A DNA stretch of 64,000 nucleotides from Acinetobacter sp. UBA3106. GTDB lineage: Bacteria; Pseudomonadota; Gammaproteobacteria; Pseudomonadales; Moraxellaceae. Positions within the stretch are counted from its first letter, which is position 1, and each line of letters starts with the position of its first letter. The stretch covers positions 105,649 through 169,648 of the forward strand of contig DFAM01000009.1 of assembly GCA_002365595.1 (NCBI GenBank), given 5' to 3'. Shown piece by piece: positions 7,832 to 17,705 of the stretch. The translations under genes and the position numbers were made by a program. The notes below the pieces were generated by a model that ran no database searches, had not been told where the DNA came from, and saw only the letters and a list, made by a program, of their open reading frames with translations.

Positions 7832-10546
7832 TTAGTTCTCCTCACCTGATTGTTCTTTATAGTCGGCAACTGCTTGAACCTCTGGATGTGCTTGAGGTGC
7901 CCAAGCGACAGGACGATCAGTATCTAGCTCAAAGCTTGAAATCGCGTCTTTGACTAAACGTGCATCCACTTCGCCTTCATCGGCCAGTTTCTTCAAGGTT
8001 GCCACGACAATGTGCGCTGCATCTACACCGAAGTAACTACGCAAATTGCCACGTGTATCTGAACGACCATAGCCATCAGTACCTAAGGCTACGAATGGAC
8101 GGTTGTCCGGAAGATAGGCACGAATCTGTTCACTGTATGCACGCATATGATCGGTTGCAGAAACCACAATACCGTCAGTTTCACGCAATTGTTGAGATAC
8201 CCAAGATTCCTTCGCTTCTTCGGTCAATGGATGCAGGCGGTTGTATTCTTCACATGCCATACCATCACGTGCCAACTCGTTGAAGCTGGTCACGCTCCAT
8301 ACATTCGCGTGAATCTGGTATTCATCACGCAAGATTTTCGCCGCTTTAATCACTTCACGAAGAATCACGCCTGAACCCATCAGTTGAACAGTGGCTTTAT
8401 CATCCTGTTCAAGCAGATACATACCGCGCTTGATGCCTTCTTCCACGCCTTGTGGCATTTCAGGATGCTCATAATTTTCGTTCATTACCGTCAGATAATA
8501 GAACACGCGTTCCTGATTGACATACATGCGTTGCAAGCCATCATGGACGATCACCGCAAGTTCATAACCGAAACATGGATCATAAGAGACACAGTTTGGA
8601 ATGGTGTTGGCAAGGATGTGCGAATGACCGTCCTGATGCTGCAAACCCTCACCGTTCAATGTGGTACGGCCTGCAGTTGCACCGAGCAAGAAACCTTGTG
8701 CCTGCGCATCACCCGCGGCCCATGCAATGTCACCAATACGCTGGAAACCGAACATTGAGTAGTACATGTACATTGGAATCATTGGCAGGTTATTGGTTGA
8801 ATAACTGGTCGCCAAGGCTGCCCATGCACTCATCGCACCGGCTTCGTTAATCCCTTCCTGCAACATGTGACCATCTTTAGCTTCACGATAGTTCATCAGC
8901 TGTTCTTGGTCTTCAGGAGTATATTTCTGGCCATGTGCAGCATAAATACCCAACTGACGGAACATGCCTTCTAAACCAAAGGTACGTGCTTCATCCGGTA
9001 CGATCGGAACCACGCGGTCTTTAATTGCTTTTTCTTTCAGCAACGCTGAAATTAAGCGGACCATGACCATAGTAGTCGATTGTTGTTTGCCATTTGAGCC
9101 TTTTAATACAGCATCAAACACTGAAAGTTCTGGAATTGCCAAAACTTCACTTTCTTTACGACGTGCAGGCAGATAACCACCCAATGCTTCACGACGCGCC
9201 TTCATGTATTTAATTTCAGGCGAGTTTTCACTTGGACGGTAGAATGGCACTTCCTCAAGCTGCTCATCGGTAAATGGCAGGTTGAAACGGTTACGTACAT
9301 ACTTGAGTGATTCAAGCTGCATTTTCTTGATTTGGTGGGTTTTATTCACCGCTTCAATTTCTTCAGACAGACCATAACCTTTAACTGTTTTCGCTAAAAT
9401 TACGGTTGGCTGACCTGTCGATTTCATCGCTTCAGCATAGGCAGCATAAACTTTGTATGGATCGTGACCACCGCGGTTCAGATTATCAATATCTTCATCG
9501 CTTAAACCTTTAACAAGTTCTTCAGCTTCTGGGTATTTACCAAAAAAGTGTGCACGCGTATATGCACCGCCTTTTACTTGGTAACGTTGATAATCACCAT
9601 CCACCGCTTCTTCCATCACGGCTTTTAATGCGCCTGATTCATCTTTGGCCAGTAATGGATCCCAATGACGACCCCATACGACTTTAATCACGCGCCAGCC
9701 GGCACCACGGAATAAAGATTCAAGTTCCTGAATGATTTTACCGTTACCACGTACCGGACCATCCAGACGTTGTAAGTTACAGTTCACCACCCATATCAGG
9801 TTATCCAGCTTTTCACGGCCAGCAAGTGAAATCGCACCTGTACTTTCTGGCTCATCCATCTCACCATCGCCGAGGTAAGCCCAGACTTTACGGTCTTCTT
9901 CTTTAATCAGGCTGCGGTTCATCAGGTATTTTTGAATATGCGCCTGATAAATCGACATGATCGGACCCAGACCCATCGATACGGTCGGGAATTGCCAATA
10001 ATCCGGCATCAAGTACGGATGCGGGTAACTTGGCAAACCATTACCACCTACTTCACGGCGGAAATTATTCAGTTGCTCTTCAGTCAAACGACCTTCCAGG
10101 AATGAACGTGCATAAATACCAGGGGCACAATGTCCTTGGTAATAAATCATGTCGCCACCAAAGTGATCGCTATTAGCACGGAAGAAGTGGTTAAAACCAA
10201 CATCATATAGGGTTGCAGAAGATGCAAAACTTGCCAAGTGGCCACCCAGATCGTCACCGGTTTTATTGGCACGTAATACCATCGCCAAAGCATTCCAGCG
10301 AATCAGTGCACGGATACGGCGTTCCATATCTTGGTCACCTGGCATCGCCGGTGTTTCATCCACTGAAATGGTATTGAGATAAGGAGTATTTAAACGCTGA
10401 ATAGGAACATGCTTGGCAATCGCGCGCTGATAGAGCTTTTCTAATAAAAAGGCAGCTCGCTCCGTACCCATGTGCTGCAAAACCGAGTCAAACGCGTCTT
10501 GCCATTCTTGGGTTTCTTGCGCATCGGTATCACCATAAAACGCCAT
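7832..10546 (-). CDS. aceE: Pyruvate dehydrogenase E1 component, homodimeric type
   Basis: This 904-residue ThDP-dependent enzyme decarboxylates pyruvate and acetylates E2 lipoamide. It has the length of single-chain E1 (887 in E. coli), not the alpha/beta form. The ThDP-Mg motif is clear: YLGDGEMDEPES with the distal VVNCN. The segments HQDGHSHILANTIPNC and GTDGYGRSDTR are characteristic of AceE. Its ATG follows AGGTGAAAT. It heads the aceE-aceF operon. A promoter must lie in 10547-10690, but no strong boxes stand out. Confidence 0.97.
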   Translation of the reverse strand: MAFYGDTDAQETQEWQDAFDSVLQHMGTERAAFLLEKLYQRAIAKHVPIQRLNTPYLNTISVDETPAMPGDQDMERRIRALIRWNALAMVLRANKTGDDLGGHLASFASSATLYDVGFNHFFRANSDHFGGDMIYYQGHCAPGIYARSFLEGRLTEEQLNNFRREVGGNGLPSYPHPYLMPDYWQFPTVSMGLGPIMSIYQAHIQKYLMNRSLIKEEDRKVWAYLGDGEMDEPESTGAISLAGREKLDNLIWVVNCNLQRLDGPVRGNGKIIQELESLFRGAGWRVIKVVWGRHWDPLLAKDESGALKAVMEEAVDGDYQRYQVKGGAYTRAHFFGKYPEAEELVKGLSDEDIDNLNRGGHDPYKVYAAYAEAMKSTGQPTVILAKTVKGYGLSEEIEAVNKTHQIKKMQLESLKYVRNRFNLPFTDEQLEEVPFYRPSENSPEIKYMKARREALGGYLPARRKESEVLAIPELSVFDAVLKGSNGKQQSTTMVMVRLISALLKEKAIKDRVVPIVPDEARTFGLEGMFRQLGIYAAHGQKYTPEDQEQLMNYREAKDGHMLQEGINEAGAMSAWAALATSYSTNNLPMIPMYMYYSMFGFQRIGDIAWAAGDAQAQGFLLGATAGRTTLNGEGLQHQDGHSHILANTIPNCVSYDPCFGYELAVIVHDGLQRMYVNQERVFYYLTVMNENYEHPEMPQGVEEGIKRGMYLLEQDDKATVQLMGSGVILREVIKAAKILRDEYQIHANVWSVTSFNELARDGMACEEYNRLHPLTEEAKESWVSQQLRETDGIVVSATDHMRAYSEQIRAYLPDNRPFVALGTDGYGRSDTRGNLRSYFGVDAAHIVVATLKKLADEGEVDARLVKDAISSFELDTDRPVAWAPQAHPEVQAVADYKEQSGEEN

Positions 10547-10688
10547 ATTTCACCTATTCCTTGAGCTTATTTATAGTCTCTATATGTACCATACTTTAGG
10601 AGCCATCAGTTATTGCTACAGCTGAATACGGAATACCACTATTATTTAGATAATAAATACTCGTTGACTAATACTTACACAATAAAAC

Positions 10689-10716
10689 AAAAAACCGCCA
10701 ATAAAGGCGGTTTTTT
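10689..10716 (-). terminator. Intrinsic terminator of the M23 peptidase gene
   Basis: AAAACCGCC / GGCGGTTTT with a six-base loop and T-runs on both strands. It lies downstream of the M23 gene and upstream of aceE, so it shields aceE from read-through. Confidence 0.85.
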
Positions 10717-10803
10717 ATACAATAAGTATTCTGGGGAATGATAGTATTATATGTGAAATCTATAAAGATATAGGTTTCCATTCTTTAACGAAATCAACAC
10801 AGA

Positions 10804-11505
10804 CTATTTTAAGGCGTATGGCAACATTGCTAGATAAGTTGAAGGATTTTTGCGTTGTCCGTCTTTAACCACTTCATAATGTAGGTGTGGACCAGTACAA
10901 CGACCTGTACAACCGACATTGGCAATATGTTCACCGGCATCGACGCGATCGCCAACACGAGCAATCAAACGGGACGCATGTGCGTAACGGGTTAAATAAC
11001 CATTACCGTGATTAATTTCCACGTATTGACCATAACCTGTACCCCAACCTGATTTGGTGACTACACCCGGGCCAGTTGCATAAATAGGTGTACCACTTGG
11101 TGCAGATAAGTCTAAACCAGAATGGTTTTCAGCACGACCGCCCATAGTACGGCCACCATAGTTTGAGCTTACACGTTTCATCTCTGGAAGAGGATGAGAC
11201 ACCAACCAAGAGTAGGCATTGCCAGAATAAGTTTTTGAGCTTGCTGAACCGTATTTTTTTGCTAAAGATTCGTTGTTTAATTCAGTGGTTTTTTTACGTA
11301 ATTGAACGTTCATTCGGGTTTCAGCAGGAATATCAATATCATTTGATTCTGCATAAGACCCTTGAGCTAAAGTACGGGTTAATTGTTCAATGCGATCTAC
11401 CGATGCATTGTTAGAGTTAGGATTTAATTCGACTAAATCTGCAAAAGCTACAGATGCGGCAGAAGCTGCCAATGAAAACGCTAATAAAATACGTCGCGTG
11501 TGCAT
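10804..11505 (-). CDS. M23 family metallopeptidase, LytM-type, exported
   Basis: This is a 233-residue periplasmic protein. The N-terminus (RRILLAFSLAASAASVAFA) is a signal peptide with probable cleavage after AFA. The C-terminal LytM domain carries the zinc ligands HSGLDLSAPSGTPIYATG (first His and Asp) and GPHLHYEV (HxH). It is therefore expected to be catalytically active on peptidoglycan cross-bridges. The 70-120 segment between signal and catalytic domain is low in recognisable features. It is divergent from the dciA-like gene with about 100 bp between starts, next to lpxC and the division cluster, which suggests a cell-wall remodelling role. Confidence 0.9.
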   Translation of the reverse strand: MHTRRILLAFSLAASAASVAFADLVELNPNSNNASVDRIEQLTRTLAQGSYAESNDIDIPAETRMNVQLRKKTTELNNESLAKKYGSASSKTYSGNAYSWLVSHPLPEMKRVSSNYGGRTMGGRAENHSGLDLSAPSGTPIYATGPGVVTKSGWGTGYGQYVEINHGNGYLTRYAHASRLIARVGDRVDAGEHIANVGCTGRCTGPHLHYEVVKDGQRKNPSTYLAMLPYALK

Positions 11506-11612
11506 AAAAACCTCTTTTGACTGTTCTTAATCAATGTCCTTGCGTGATCTCTTCCTTGATATCTACTAAAAGAAGTGCGTAAGATTAAGACATAAATATG
11601 TAGGAACAATGT

Positions 11613-12053
11613 ATGTCGGAACCAGTGAACGTCTTTCAACAAACAAGAAAACACTTAAAAACAGGAAACTTTACGTTTCTCTCTACACAAGTTGCTGCAT
11701 GGCAGAAACTCACAAAACTCATTCAACCGATATTGCCCCAACCGGAGCAATGGCAAGTTGTTTGTTATCAACATGGCATTTTGACGATAACAGGTGCAAA
11801 TCAAGCCATGATTAGTCAACTTGCATATCTTCAAAAGCAATATATTACTCAATTGTCGCAATTGCCTGAATTTAAAGACCTGCAAAAAATGCAAGTACGT
11901 TTAAGAATTCAAACACAAACCCCAATAAAACCCCAATCTCTGTCCAGATCCCTTAGTCCAGATACTCAAGACTTACTTCGCGGTGCTGCTGACTTTGTAA
12001 GCGACTCTAAGCTTAGCCAAGCTATGCTACGTTTGGCAAGCAATAAAAAGTAA
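11613..12053 (+). CDS. DUF721 domain protein, DciA-like
   Basis: This 146-residue cytoplasmic protein carries a DUF721 domain. The N-terminal helix region (VFQQTRKHL) and the central W/V-rich strand pattern (PEQWQVVCYQHGILTI then the conserved N/A-x-Q-L block followed by helix ending LRIQ) match the family. DciA is the ancestral bacterial helicase operator that helps load DnaB when DnaC is absent; Acinetobacter lacks DnaC, so this role is likely but inferred. The C-terminal 45 residues look disordered and then helical (LRGAADFVSDSKLSQAML). ATG at 11613 follows AGGAACAATGT. It is divergent from the M23 peptidase and convergent with lpxC, and is the only plus-strand gene in the division region. 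Confidence 0.72.
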   Translation: MSEPVNVFQQTRKHLKTGNFTFLSTQVAAWQKLTKLIQPILPQPEQWQVVCYQHGILTITGANQAMISQLAYLQKQYITQLSQLPEFKDLQKMQVRLRIQTQTPIKPQSLSRSLSPDTQDLLRGAADFVSDSKLSQAMLRLASNKK

Positions 12054-12150
12054 CCAATACAGGCATACCATTGAATTAAGAAAAAAAATATGTGAACTGT
12101 TTAACAGTCCCTTTTGTTACATTATAACGCTTGCATTAAAAGACAATGAC

Positions 12151-13053
12151 TTATGTCACACTGACATAAGAAATTGGACATTGATTAATGTCATCAAATG
12201 TTACAATTTCGTAATTAGCAGGATCACTTTTAACATTGCGTAATAATTGATTATTTAAGGCATGACCGGACTTATAACCGTCAAATTTGGCAATAATCTG
12301 GTGTCCTAAGAGATATAAATCCCCTACCGCATCCAGAATTTTGTGACGCACAAATTCATCCGAGAAGCGAAGTCCTTCTTCATTAACTACACCGGTTTCA
12401 TCCACCCCAATGGCATTTTCCAGACTGGCACCTAAGGCCAGATTATTGGCTTTTAAATAATCCAGATCTTTCATAAAACCGAAAGTCCGTGCTTCACTGA
12501 CTTCGTAGACAAAAGTTTCGGTAGAAAAGTCGATGGTTGCAGACTGATATTCTTTTTTAAATGCGGGATGATCAAAATCAATCGTAAAGTTGAGTTGAAA
12601 GCCGTCATGAGGATGAAATACTGCACGTTTATCATCAATCAATGCTTCTACAGGTTTTAAAATTTTTATAAATTTTTTCGCTGCATTTTGTTCTTGTAAT
12701 CCACCTTGCATCAGCAAGTAAATAAATGGACCTGCACTGCCATCCATGATTGGAACTTCTGAAGCCGAAACTTCAATAATCAGATTATCAATTCCCAGAC
12801 CTGCAATGGCACTCATGACATGCTCAATGGTACCTACCTTGGCATTTTCCTGAACCAGATTAGAACACATGAAGGCTTCTTGAATCAGCAGTGCATCTGC
12901 TGGAATATCCACCGGCGGATCTAAATCGATACGTCGAAATACAATTCCCCCATCCACATGGTGCGGCACAAAGTTAATTAAGACTTTTTGCCCACTATGA
13001 AGACCAATACCGCTCGCTTTCACGACACGCTGTAGGGTACGTTGTTTCAACAT
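12151..13053 (-). CDS. lpxC: UDP-3-O-acyl-N-acetylglucosamine deacetylase LpxC
   Basis: This 300-residue zinc enzyme catalyses the committed deacetylation step of lipid A synthesis in the cytoplasm. The zinc-binding histidines are visible in TIEHVMSAIAGLGIDN (near residue 80) and VRHKILDAVGDLYLLGH (near 240), with Asp in the HKILD motif. Length and motifs are normal, so the strain should make LOS. It is the last gene on the strand after ftsZ, with its own leader at 13054-13112. A 9-bp inverted repeat (CTTATGTCA / TGACATAAG, 12152-12172) covers its final codons and stop. Confidence 0.97.
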   Translation of the reverse strand: MLKQRTLQRVVKASGIGLHSGQKVLINFVPHHVDGGIVFRRIDLDPPVDIPADALLIQEAFMCSNLVQENAKVGTIEHVMSAIAGLGIDNLIIEVSASEVPIMDGSAGPFIYLLMQGGLQEQNAAKKFIKILKPVEALIDDKRAVFHPHDGFQLNFTIDFDHPAFKKEYQSATIDFSTETFVYEVSEARTFGFMKDLDYLKANNLALGASLENAIGVDETGVVNEEGLRFSDEFVRHKILDAVGDLYLLGHQIIAKFDGYKSGHALNNQLLRNVKSDPANYEIVTFDDINQCPISYVSVT

Positions 13054-13112
13054 GTTTTTCTATCATCTGCTCATCAAACCGCTATACGTTAGCATATTTA
13101 GCCATTGATAAA

Positions 13113-13143
13113 AAATAAAAAGGTAGCCGCAAGACTACCTTTT
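13113..13143 (-). terminator. Intrinsic terminator of ftsZ
   Basis: Stem AAAAGGTAG / CTACCTTTT (13118-13126 with 13135-13143) with a T-rich tail on the minus strand, located between ftsZ and lpxC. Confidence 0.8.
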
Positions 13144-13177
13144 CTGTTGAATTTATGCAGATTGCATAGATTTTTCT

Positions 13178-14368
13178 TTATTTACGTTGCTGATTTTTCA
13201 AGTAATCTTGAATGCTCATTGGCGTTGGACGTGCTGAACCCACTGCTGGAGATGGTGTGGCTGCCGCCTCATTTTGCTGACGCTGAATGGCGGGCACATC
13301 ATCATCTTCAACCACCGCATGCGCCACATGATTAGAAGGACGTGTTGCAGACTGTACTGATGGACGTTTCACCGTCTCTGCTGAATCTGCTGAATTACGG
13401 GTCAAACCTGTCGCAATCACCGTTACGCTCAATTCATCACGTGCATCTGGATCAAATACCGTACCGTAGAACACCTGACCTTCATCTAAATCGACAATCT
13501 GGTTAACTACATCGGTAATTTCTTCAATTTCACCGAAGGTCACATCATCACCGCCAGTCACGTTAATCAAAATGCCTTTGGCATTCATAATCGTTACGTT
13601 ATCGAGCAGTGGACTACGGATAGCCTGTTCAGCAGCTTGACGCGCACGGGTTTCACCACGACCTGAACCCACACCCATCATGGCATAACCACGCGTACTC
13701 ATGGCAGTTTTCAAATCGGCGAAGTCAAGGTTGATATGACCTGGACGAACCACAAGATCAAAGATACTACGTACCGCATTGAGCAATACGTCATCGGCTT
13801 TTTTATACGCGTCTTTCATTGAAATATCGCGGAATACTTTAAGCAAACGCTGGTTAGGAATAATGATTAAAGAATCAACATGCGCTTCCAAAGCTTCAAT
13901 GCCTTTTTCAGCAGATTGCTGGCGACGCTTACCTTCAAAGTTAAAGGGTGTAGTTACCACACCTACGGTCAAAATGCCCATTTCTTTAGCAATTTCAGCA
14001 ACAACTGGCGCAGCACCGGTACCTGTACCACCACCCATACCTGCAGTAACAAACACCATGTCTGTACCTTCCAGATGTTGACGAATCAACTCGCGGCTTT
14101 CTTCAGCAGCAGTTTGACCCACTTGCGGATTTGCACCAGCACCCAGACCACGCGTACTTTGTTCACCTAACTGGATTTTGAATTGAGCATTCATGCGGTC
14201 TAAAGCCTGTTTGTCCGTATTGGCACAAACAAATTTTACCCCTTGAATGTCGGATTCAAGCATGTGTTGCACAGCATTACCACCAGCACCACCAACACCA
14301 AATACAGTGAAACGGGCTTGACCGTTGCTATCGTTTTGATCATCTTCTAAAAATTCAAATGAGGCCAT
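13178..14368 (-). CDS. ftsZ: Cell division GTPase FtsZ
   Basis: This tubulin-like protein polymerises into the Z-ring. The GTP-binding signature GGGTGTGAAP is present near residue 110, the N-terminal FGVGGAGGNAVQHM phosphate loop precedes it, and the T7 synergy loop (NLDFADLKT) is intact. After a variable linker the C-terminal conserved peptide ends IQDYLKNQQRK, the docking site for FtsA and ZipA. I place the start at the ATG at 14368 (396 residues) because AGGAAATCC precedes it; the frame is open 12 codons further upstream (14404) but without a ribosome binding site. It follows ftsA with a 159-bp gap that probably holds an extra promoter. Confidence 0.96.
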   Translation of the reverse strand: MASFEFLEDDQNDSNGQARFTVFGVGGAGGNAVQHMLESDIQGVKFVCANTDKQALDRMNAQFKIQLGEQSTRGLGAGANPQVGQTAAEESRELIRQHLEGTDMVFVTAGMGGGTGTGAAPVVAEIAKEMGILTVGVVTTPFNFEGKRRQQSAEKGIEALEAHVDSLIIIPNQRLLKVFRDISMKDAYKKADDVLLNAVRSIFDLVVRPGHINLDFADLKTAMSTRGYAMMGVGSGRGETRARQAAEQAIRSPLLDNVTIMNAKGILINVTGGDDVTFGEIEEITDVVNQIVDLDEGQVFYGTVFDPDARDELSVTVIATGLTRNSADSAETVKRPSVQSATRPSNHVAHAVVEDDDVPAIQRQQNEAAATPSPAVGSARPTPMSIQDYLKNQQRK

Positions 14369-14527
14369 GACCTTTGGATTTCCTAATTCGTAATTGGCAG
14401 TCACTTAAGCCCGTATACTGCCTTGATCTTAATAAAAATTGAGTTTAGGATGCTGCCCAACTACACGCTTGTCAAGTGCAAGCCGTTAGACGTACAACTT
14501 CCTTACAATATTCCCAATAAATTTCAC

Positions 14528-15790
14528 TTAAAATATCGATTTTAACTGATTGTTTAATGCTGACCATGCCCGACCAACCCGCTTGAAAACCGTCAGTTTT
14601 TCGGGATCTGTCGTTTCTACAATCGTATCTTGCGTATCACTTTGGCTAAACATCAACAAACCGGCAGCAGTCGTATATTGTGAACGACGTAAAGCCGCCT
14701 GATTCTGTTCATCAGCATGTACCTGTACTGGCGGATTACCTAAATGCGCTGATACACCCAACATATGACGTGCCAAATTCACCATGCCTTCAATTTGACT
14801 GGCATCACCGGTCAGAACTACGCCATGATACAAACCATGGATGGCGCCATTACGCTGTAACTCTTGATGAACCTGGGTCAGAATTTCTTCATAACGCGCA
14901 ATAATGATTTCTGCCAGTTCAATACGGCTGATGGTTTGTGGACCATCAATCCCCTGGAATTGAATCATATGGTCAGGTTTGACCACTTTCAGGTCAACAC
15001 AGCCATATAACAACTTCAGCCGTTCAGCTTCTTCAGTTGTGGTTTGCAATACCGCAGCAATATCACGGGTAACATGTTCACCACCGCGCTGCAAAGTATG
15101 CGTCAATGCCAGGCGACCATCTAGATAGACAGCAATATTGGTAGTACCGGCACCAATATCGACCAAGCATACACCATATTCTTTTTCATCTTTCAACAAA
15201 CTGGCTTCGGCAGTCGCCAAACAGGAAACCACCATTTTCTCAACGCCAATATTGGCCCCTTTCAGGGCACGATCCAGATTCTGCATGGTACTGATTGGCA
15301 ACATCATGAGCTGATAATGCCCCACCATGCTATGTGCAGACATGCGAATCGGATTTTGCACCCATTCCGCAGAATCGTCCAATTCAAAACCTAAAGGTAC
15401 AGCACTCACCAGATAATGGTCTGACGTCAAATGACTGGCTTTGGCCAACTCGAGCGCACGAACCACTTCGCTTGTTGTAATTGTGTGGTCGCTATTTTCA
15501 ATCGGTGTACGGCCTGAGGCATAAAAGCTTTTTAATTCTGCGCTTGGGATTGAAACCCAAGCGGAATGCACCCGACATTCAGCCATATCTTCTGCTTCTT
15601 GTACGGCATTTTTAATTGCCGTGATGACCTTGTCGAGACTTACAATTTTCCCTTTATTCATGCCTCGGTTACGAGCGGTTGCCATTCCAATCACTTGGAT
15701 ATTGTCTGGCGCATGTACCTTACCAATCAAAACTGAAACTTTGTGTGTCCCAATGTCAATCGCAACAACCGAGGGAACAGCTTCATTCAT
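14528..15790 (-). CDS. ftsA: Cell division protein FtsA
   Basis: This 420-residue actin-family ATPase tethers FtsZ to the inner membrane. The N-terminal phosphate-1 motif AIDIGTHKVSVLIGK, the phosphate-2 motif LVDIGAGTTNIAVY and the adenosine motif VVLTGDASQIEGM are all visible. The SHU/1C domain lies between residues 84 and 165. The extreme C-terminus is the amphipathic membrane helix (RAWSALNNQLKSIF). Order ftsQ-ftsA-ftsZ is the canonical division cluster. Confidence 0.97.
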   Translation of the reverse strand: MNEAVPSVVAIDIGTHKVSVLIGKVHAPDNIQVIGMATARNRGMNKGKIVSLDKVITAIKNAVQEAEDMAECRVHSAWVSIPSAELKSFYASGRTPIENSDHTITTSEVVRALELAKASHLTSDHYLVSAVPLGFELDDSAEWVQNPIRMSAHSMVGHYQLMMLPISTMQNLDRALKGANIGVEKMVVSCLATAEASLLKDEKEYGVCLVDIGAGTTNIAVYLDGRLALTHTLQRGGEHVTRDIAAVLQTTTEEAERLKLLYGCVDLKVVKPDHMIQFQGIDGPQTISRIELAEIIIARYEEILTQVHQELQRNGAIHGLYHGVVLTGDASQIEGMVNLARHMLGVSAHLGNPPVQVHADEQNQAALRRSQYTTAAGLLMFSQSDTQDTIVETTDPEKLTVFKRVGRAWSALNNQLKSIF

Positions 15791-15861
15791 TATCTACTAC
15801 TACCATTACGTGTTTAGTTAATTTATGGCCTTAAGCCTCTATTTTATATAAAGCCGCCCAA

Positions 15862-16716
15862 TTATGGCTTTACCATTCTTGCATCTGCAATGCTTGTGTC
15901 ATCAATCGTTACAACAAAATGACCATTTACAATATTTTGGGGTGCTGCATTCTTCCATTGTATGGCCAATCCATTTCTATAACGCAAATCCACTGACGAA
16001 ATTTTAGCCCAAACCGGTTTTAAATCACTTTGTGCCAGATGACTCAAGCGTTGAAGTTTACCCATGGTTTGATCCTGATCGACAATAATGCGCAAACCTG
16101 AATCAAACTGCATGAACCAGGTCATACGTTCTGTTAAATATAATTCTTTTAAACGAATGTTGACCGGCAGGAATAACTGATTAATTTCATTGTAGCGACG
16201 CATCATCATTTTTGACTGAGAAGCGGGACCATGCAGCAAAGGTAATTTCTGGTTATTTTGTGGCACCACTTCTGCAAAAATATCGCCACTGTCACTCAAC
16301 AGCCGTCCGGTTCCCCAGCGGGCAATGGCATGACGAGGCATCACTCGCACACGAATTGAATTCGGCCATGCACGTGAGACCACCACGCGATCGACCCAAG
16401 ACAACTCTAAAGCCTGATCCCGGATTTGTTCCAGATCAGAGGTAAAATAATTTTCTGTCACCTTGGGTGCAACATGGGTCATGACCTGGCGATTTTCAGC
16501 CTCTGAACGTGTACCTATCACACTCAGTTTGGCCACCTGAGCATCCGTCATGACACCATACAGACCATATACTCCCACAGCCAATACGGCAAGTGCTACC
16601 AGCATCAATAGCCAGCCACCCAGATTCGTAAGCTTTTCCTTACGTGTAGGTGGCTTATCATGGATGGAGGTAATTGCTGCTCGTTTACGACGCATTGAAG
16701 CAGGGAGTTGAGCCAT
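15862..16716 (-). CDS. ftsQ: Cell division protein FtsQ
   Basis: This is a 284-residue bitopic protein. A basic cytoplasmic N-tail (RRKRAAITSIHDKPPTRKEK) precedes one membrane helix (LLMLVALAVLAVGVYGLYGV, about residues 36-56). Next comes a POTRA domain starting KLSVIGTRSEAE and then the FtsQ beta domain with ISSVDLRYRNGLAIQW. It links FtsL/FtsB to the early divisome. Its ATG lies 4 bp after the ddlB stop, indicating co-translation with ddlB. Sequence is weakly conserved in this family, but context and domain order make the call firm. Confidence 0.92.
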   Translation of the reverse strand: MAQLPASMRRKRAAITSIHDKPPTRKEKLTNLGGWLLMLVALAVLAVGVYGLYGVMTDAQVAKLSVIGTRSEAENRQVMTHVAPKVTENYFTSDLEQIRDQALELSWVDRVVVSRAWPNSIRVRVMPRHAIARWGTGRLLSDSGDIFAEVVPQNNQKLPLLHGPASQSKMMMRRYNEINQLFLPVNIRLKELYLTERMTWFMQFDSGLRIIVDQDQTMGKLQRLSHLAQSDLKPVWAKISSVDLRYRNGLAIQWKNAAPQNIVNGHFVVTIDDTSIADARMVKP

Positions 16717-16719
16717 AGT

Positions 16720-17649
16720 TTAGTGAGCCGCAGCCGTTAAAGTTTGTTCTAAAATAGCCACACACAATTCATCAAAACTATAACCAACAGCTTGGGCAGC
16801 TTTTGGTACTAGAGAATGACTTGTCATGCCTGGAACAGTATTTACTTCCAATAACCAGAAGTTACCCTGTTCATCCTGCATGGCATCAATACGACCCCAA
16901 CCGCTTGCACCTACGGCCTGGAAAGCACGTAAACATAAAGCTTGCAGACGCTTTTCTTCTTCTTCAGTTAAACCACAAGGAATACCGTACTGCACATCAT
17001 TGCGGTTGTATTTGGCTTCATAATCGTAGAATGCCACGTCTTTTGGCGGTTCCAGACGAATGATCGGCAAAGCCTCACCATTTAAAATCACAATGGTAAA
17101 TTCACGACCGGTAATCCATTTTTCTGCCATCACCACAGCATCGTGTTCAGTCGCTTTGGCAATCGCAGCGGCAAAGTCTTCTTTACGTTCAACTTTGCTC
17201 ATGCCAATACTTGAGCCTTCATGTACCGGTTTAATAATGAATGGCAGACCAATGCTCTCCACAATCGGATCAAGATCGGAATCTTTGGTCACAATACGGT
17301 AAGGTGCGGTTGGCAGTTCTGAACCTTGCCATACCTGCTTGGTTTTCACCTTGTCCATACCAATAGCCGAACCTTGCACACCGGTACCGGTATAAGGCAG
17401 ATTCAACCATTCCAATGTGCCTTGAATTTGACCATCTTCACCACCGCGACCATGCAACACAATAAAGGCACGGTCATAGTTGACCAGTTCAGTCACACTA
17501 CGCTCTTGCGGGTCAAAAGCTTCGGCATTCACCCCCGAGCGTACCAATGCTTCAAGCACAGCTTTACCACTATCTAGAGAAACCTCGCGCTCAGCTGATT
17601 TCCCACCAAGCAATACGGCAACTTTGCCGAATTTTGAAGCATTTGCCAC
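16720..17649 (-). CDS. ddlB: D-alanine--D-alanine ligase
   Basis: This 309-residue ATP-grasp enzyme makes the D-Ala-D-Ala dipeptide for peptidoglycan precursors. Motifs visible are VAVLLGGKSAEREVSL at the N-terminus, the ATP-grasp HEGSSIGM loop, EFTIVILNG, and the Mg-binding LLEVNTVPGMTSHSLVPKAA near the end. Length is normal (306 in E. coli DdlB). Translation starts at GTG (17649) with AAGGATATAAAC before it. It lies between murC and ftsQ in one minus-strand run. Confidence 0.96.
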   Translation of the reverse strand: MANASKFGKVAVLLGGKSAEREVSLDSGKAVLEALVRSGVNAEAFDPQERSVTELVNYDRAFIVLHGRGGEDGQIQGTLEWLNLPYTGTGVQGSAIGMDKVKTKQVWQGSELPTAPYRIVTKDSDLDPIVESIGLPFIIKPVHEGSSIGMSKVERKEDFAAAIAKATEHDAVVMAEKWITGREFTIVILNGEALPIIRLEPPKDVAFYDYEAKYNRNDVQYGIPCGLTEEEEKRLQALCLRAFQAVGASGWGRIDAMQDEQGNFWLLEVNTVPGMTSHSLVPKAAQAVGYSFDELCVAILEQTLTAAAH

Positions 17650-17705
17650 GTTTATATCCTTAAACTTTATAACTGAACGATCACATTCAAAATCACAAAA
17701 AGTGA

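Noticed and set aside
12152..12172. CTTATGTCA / TGACATAAG repeat at the end of lpxC as a terminator
   Set aside because: It overlaps the last codons and stop and is followed only by a short mixed T-stretch, so a terminator call is not safe.
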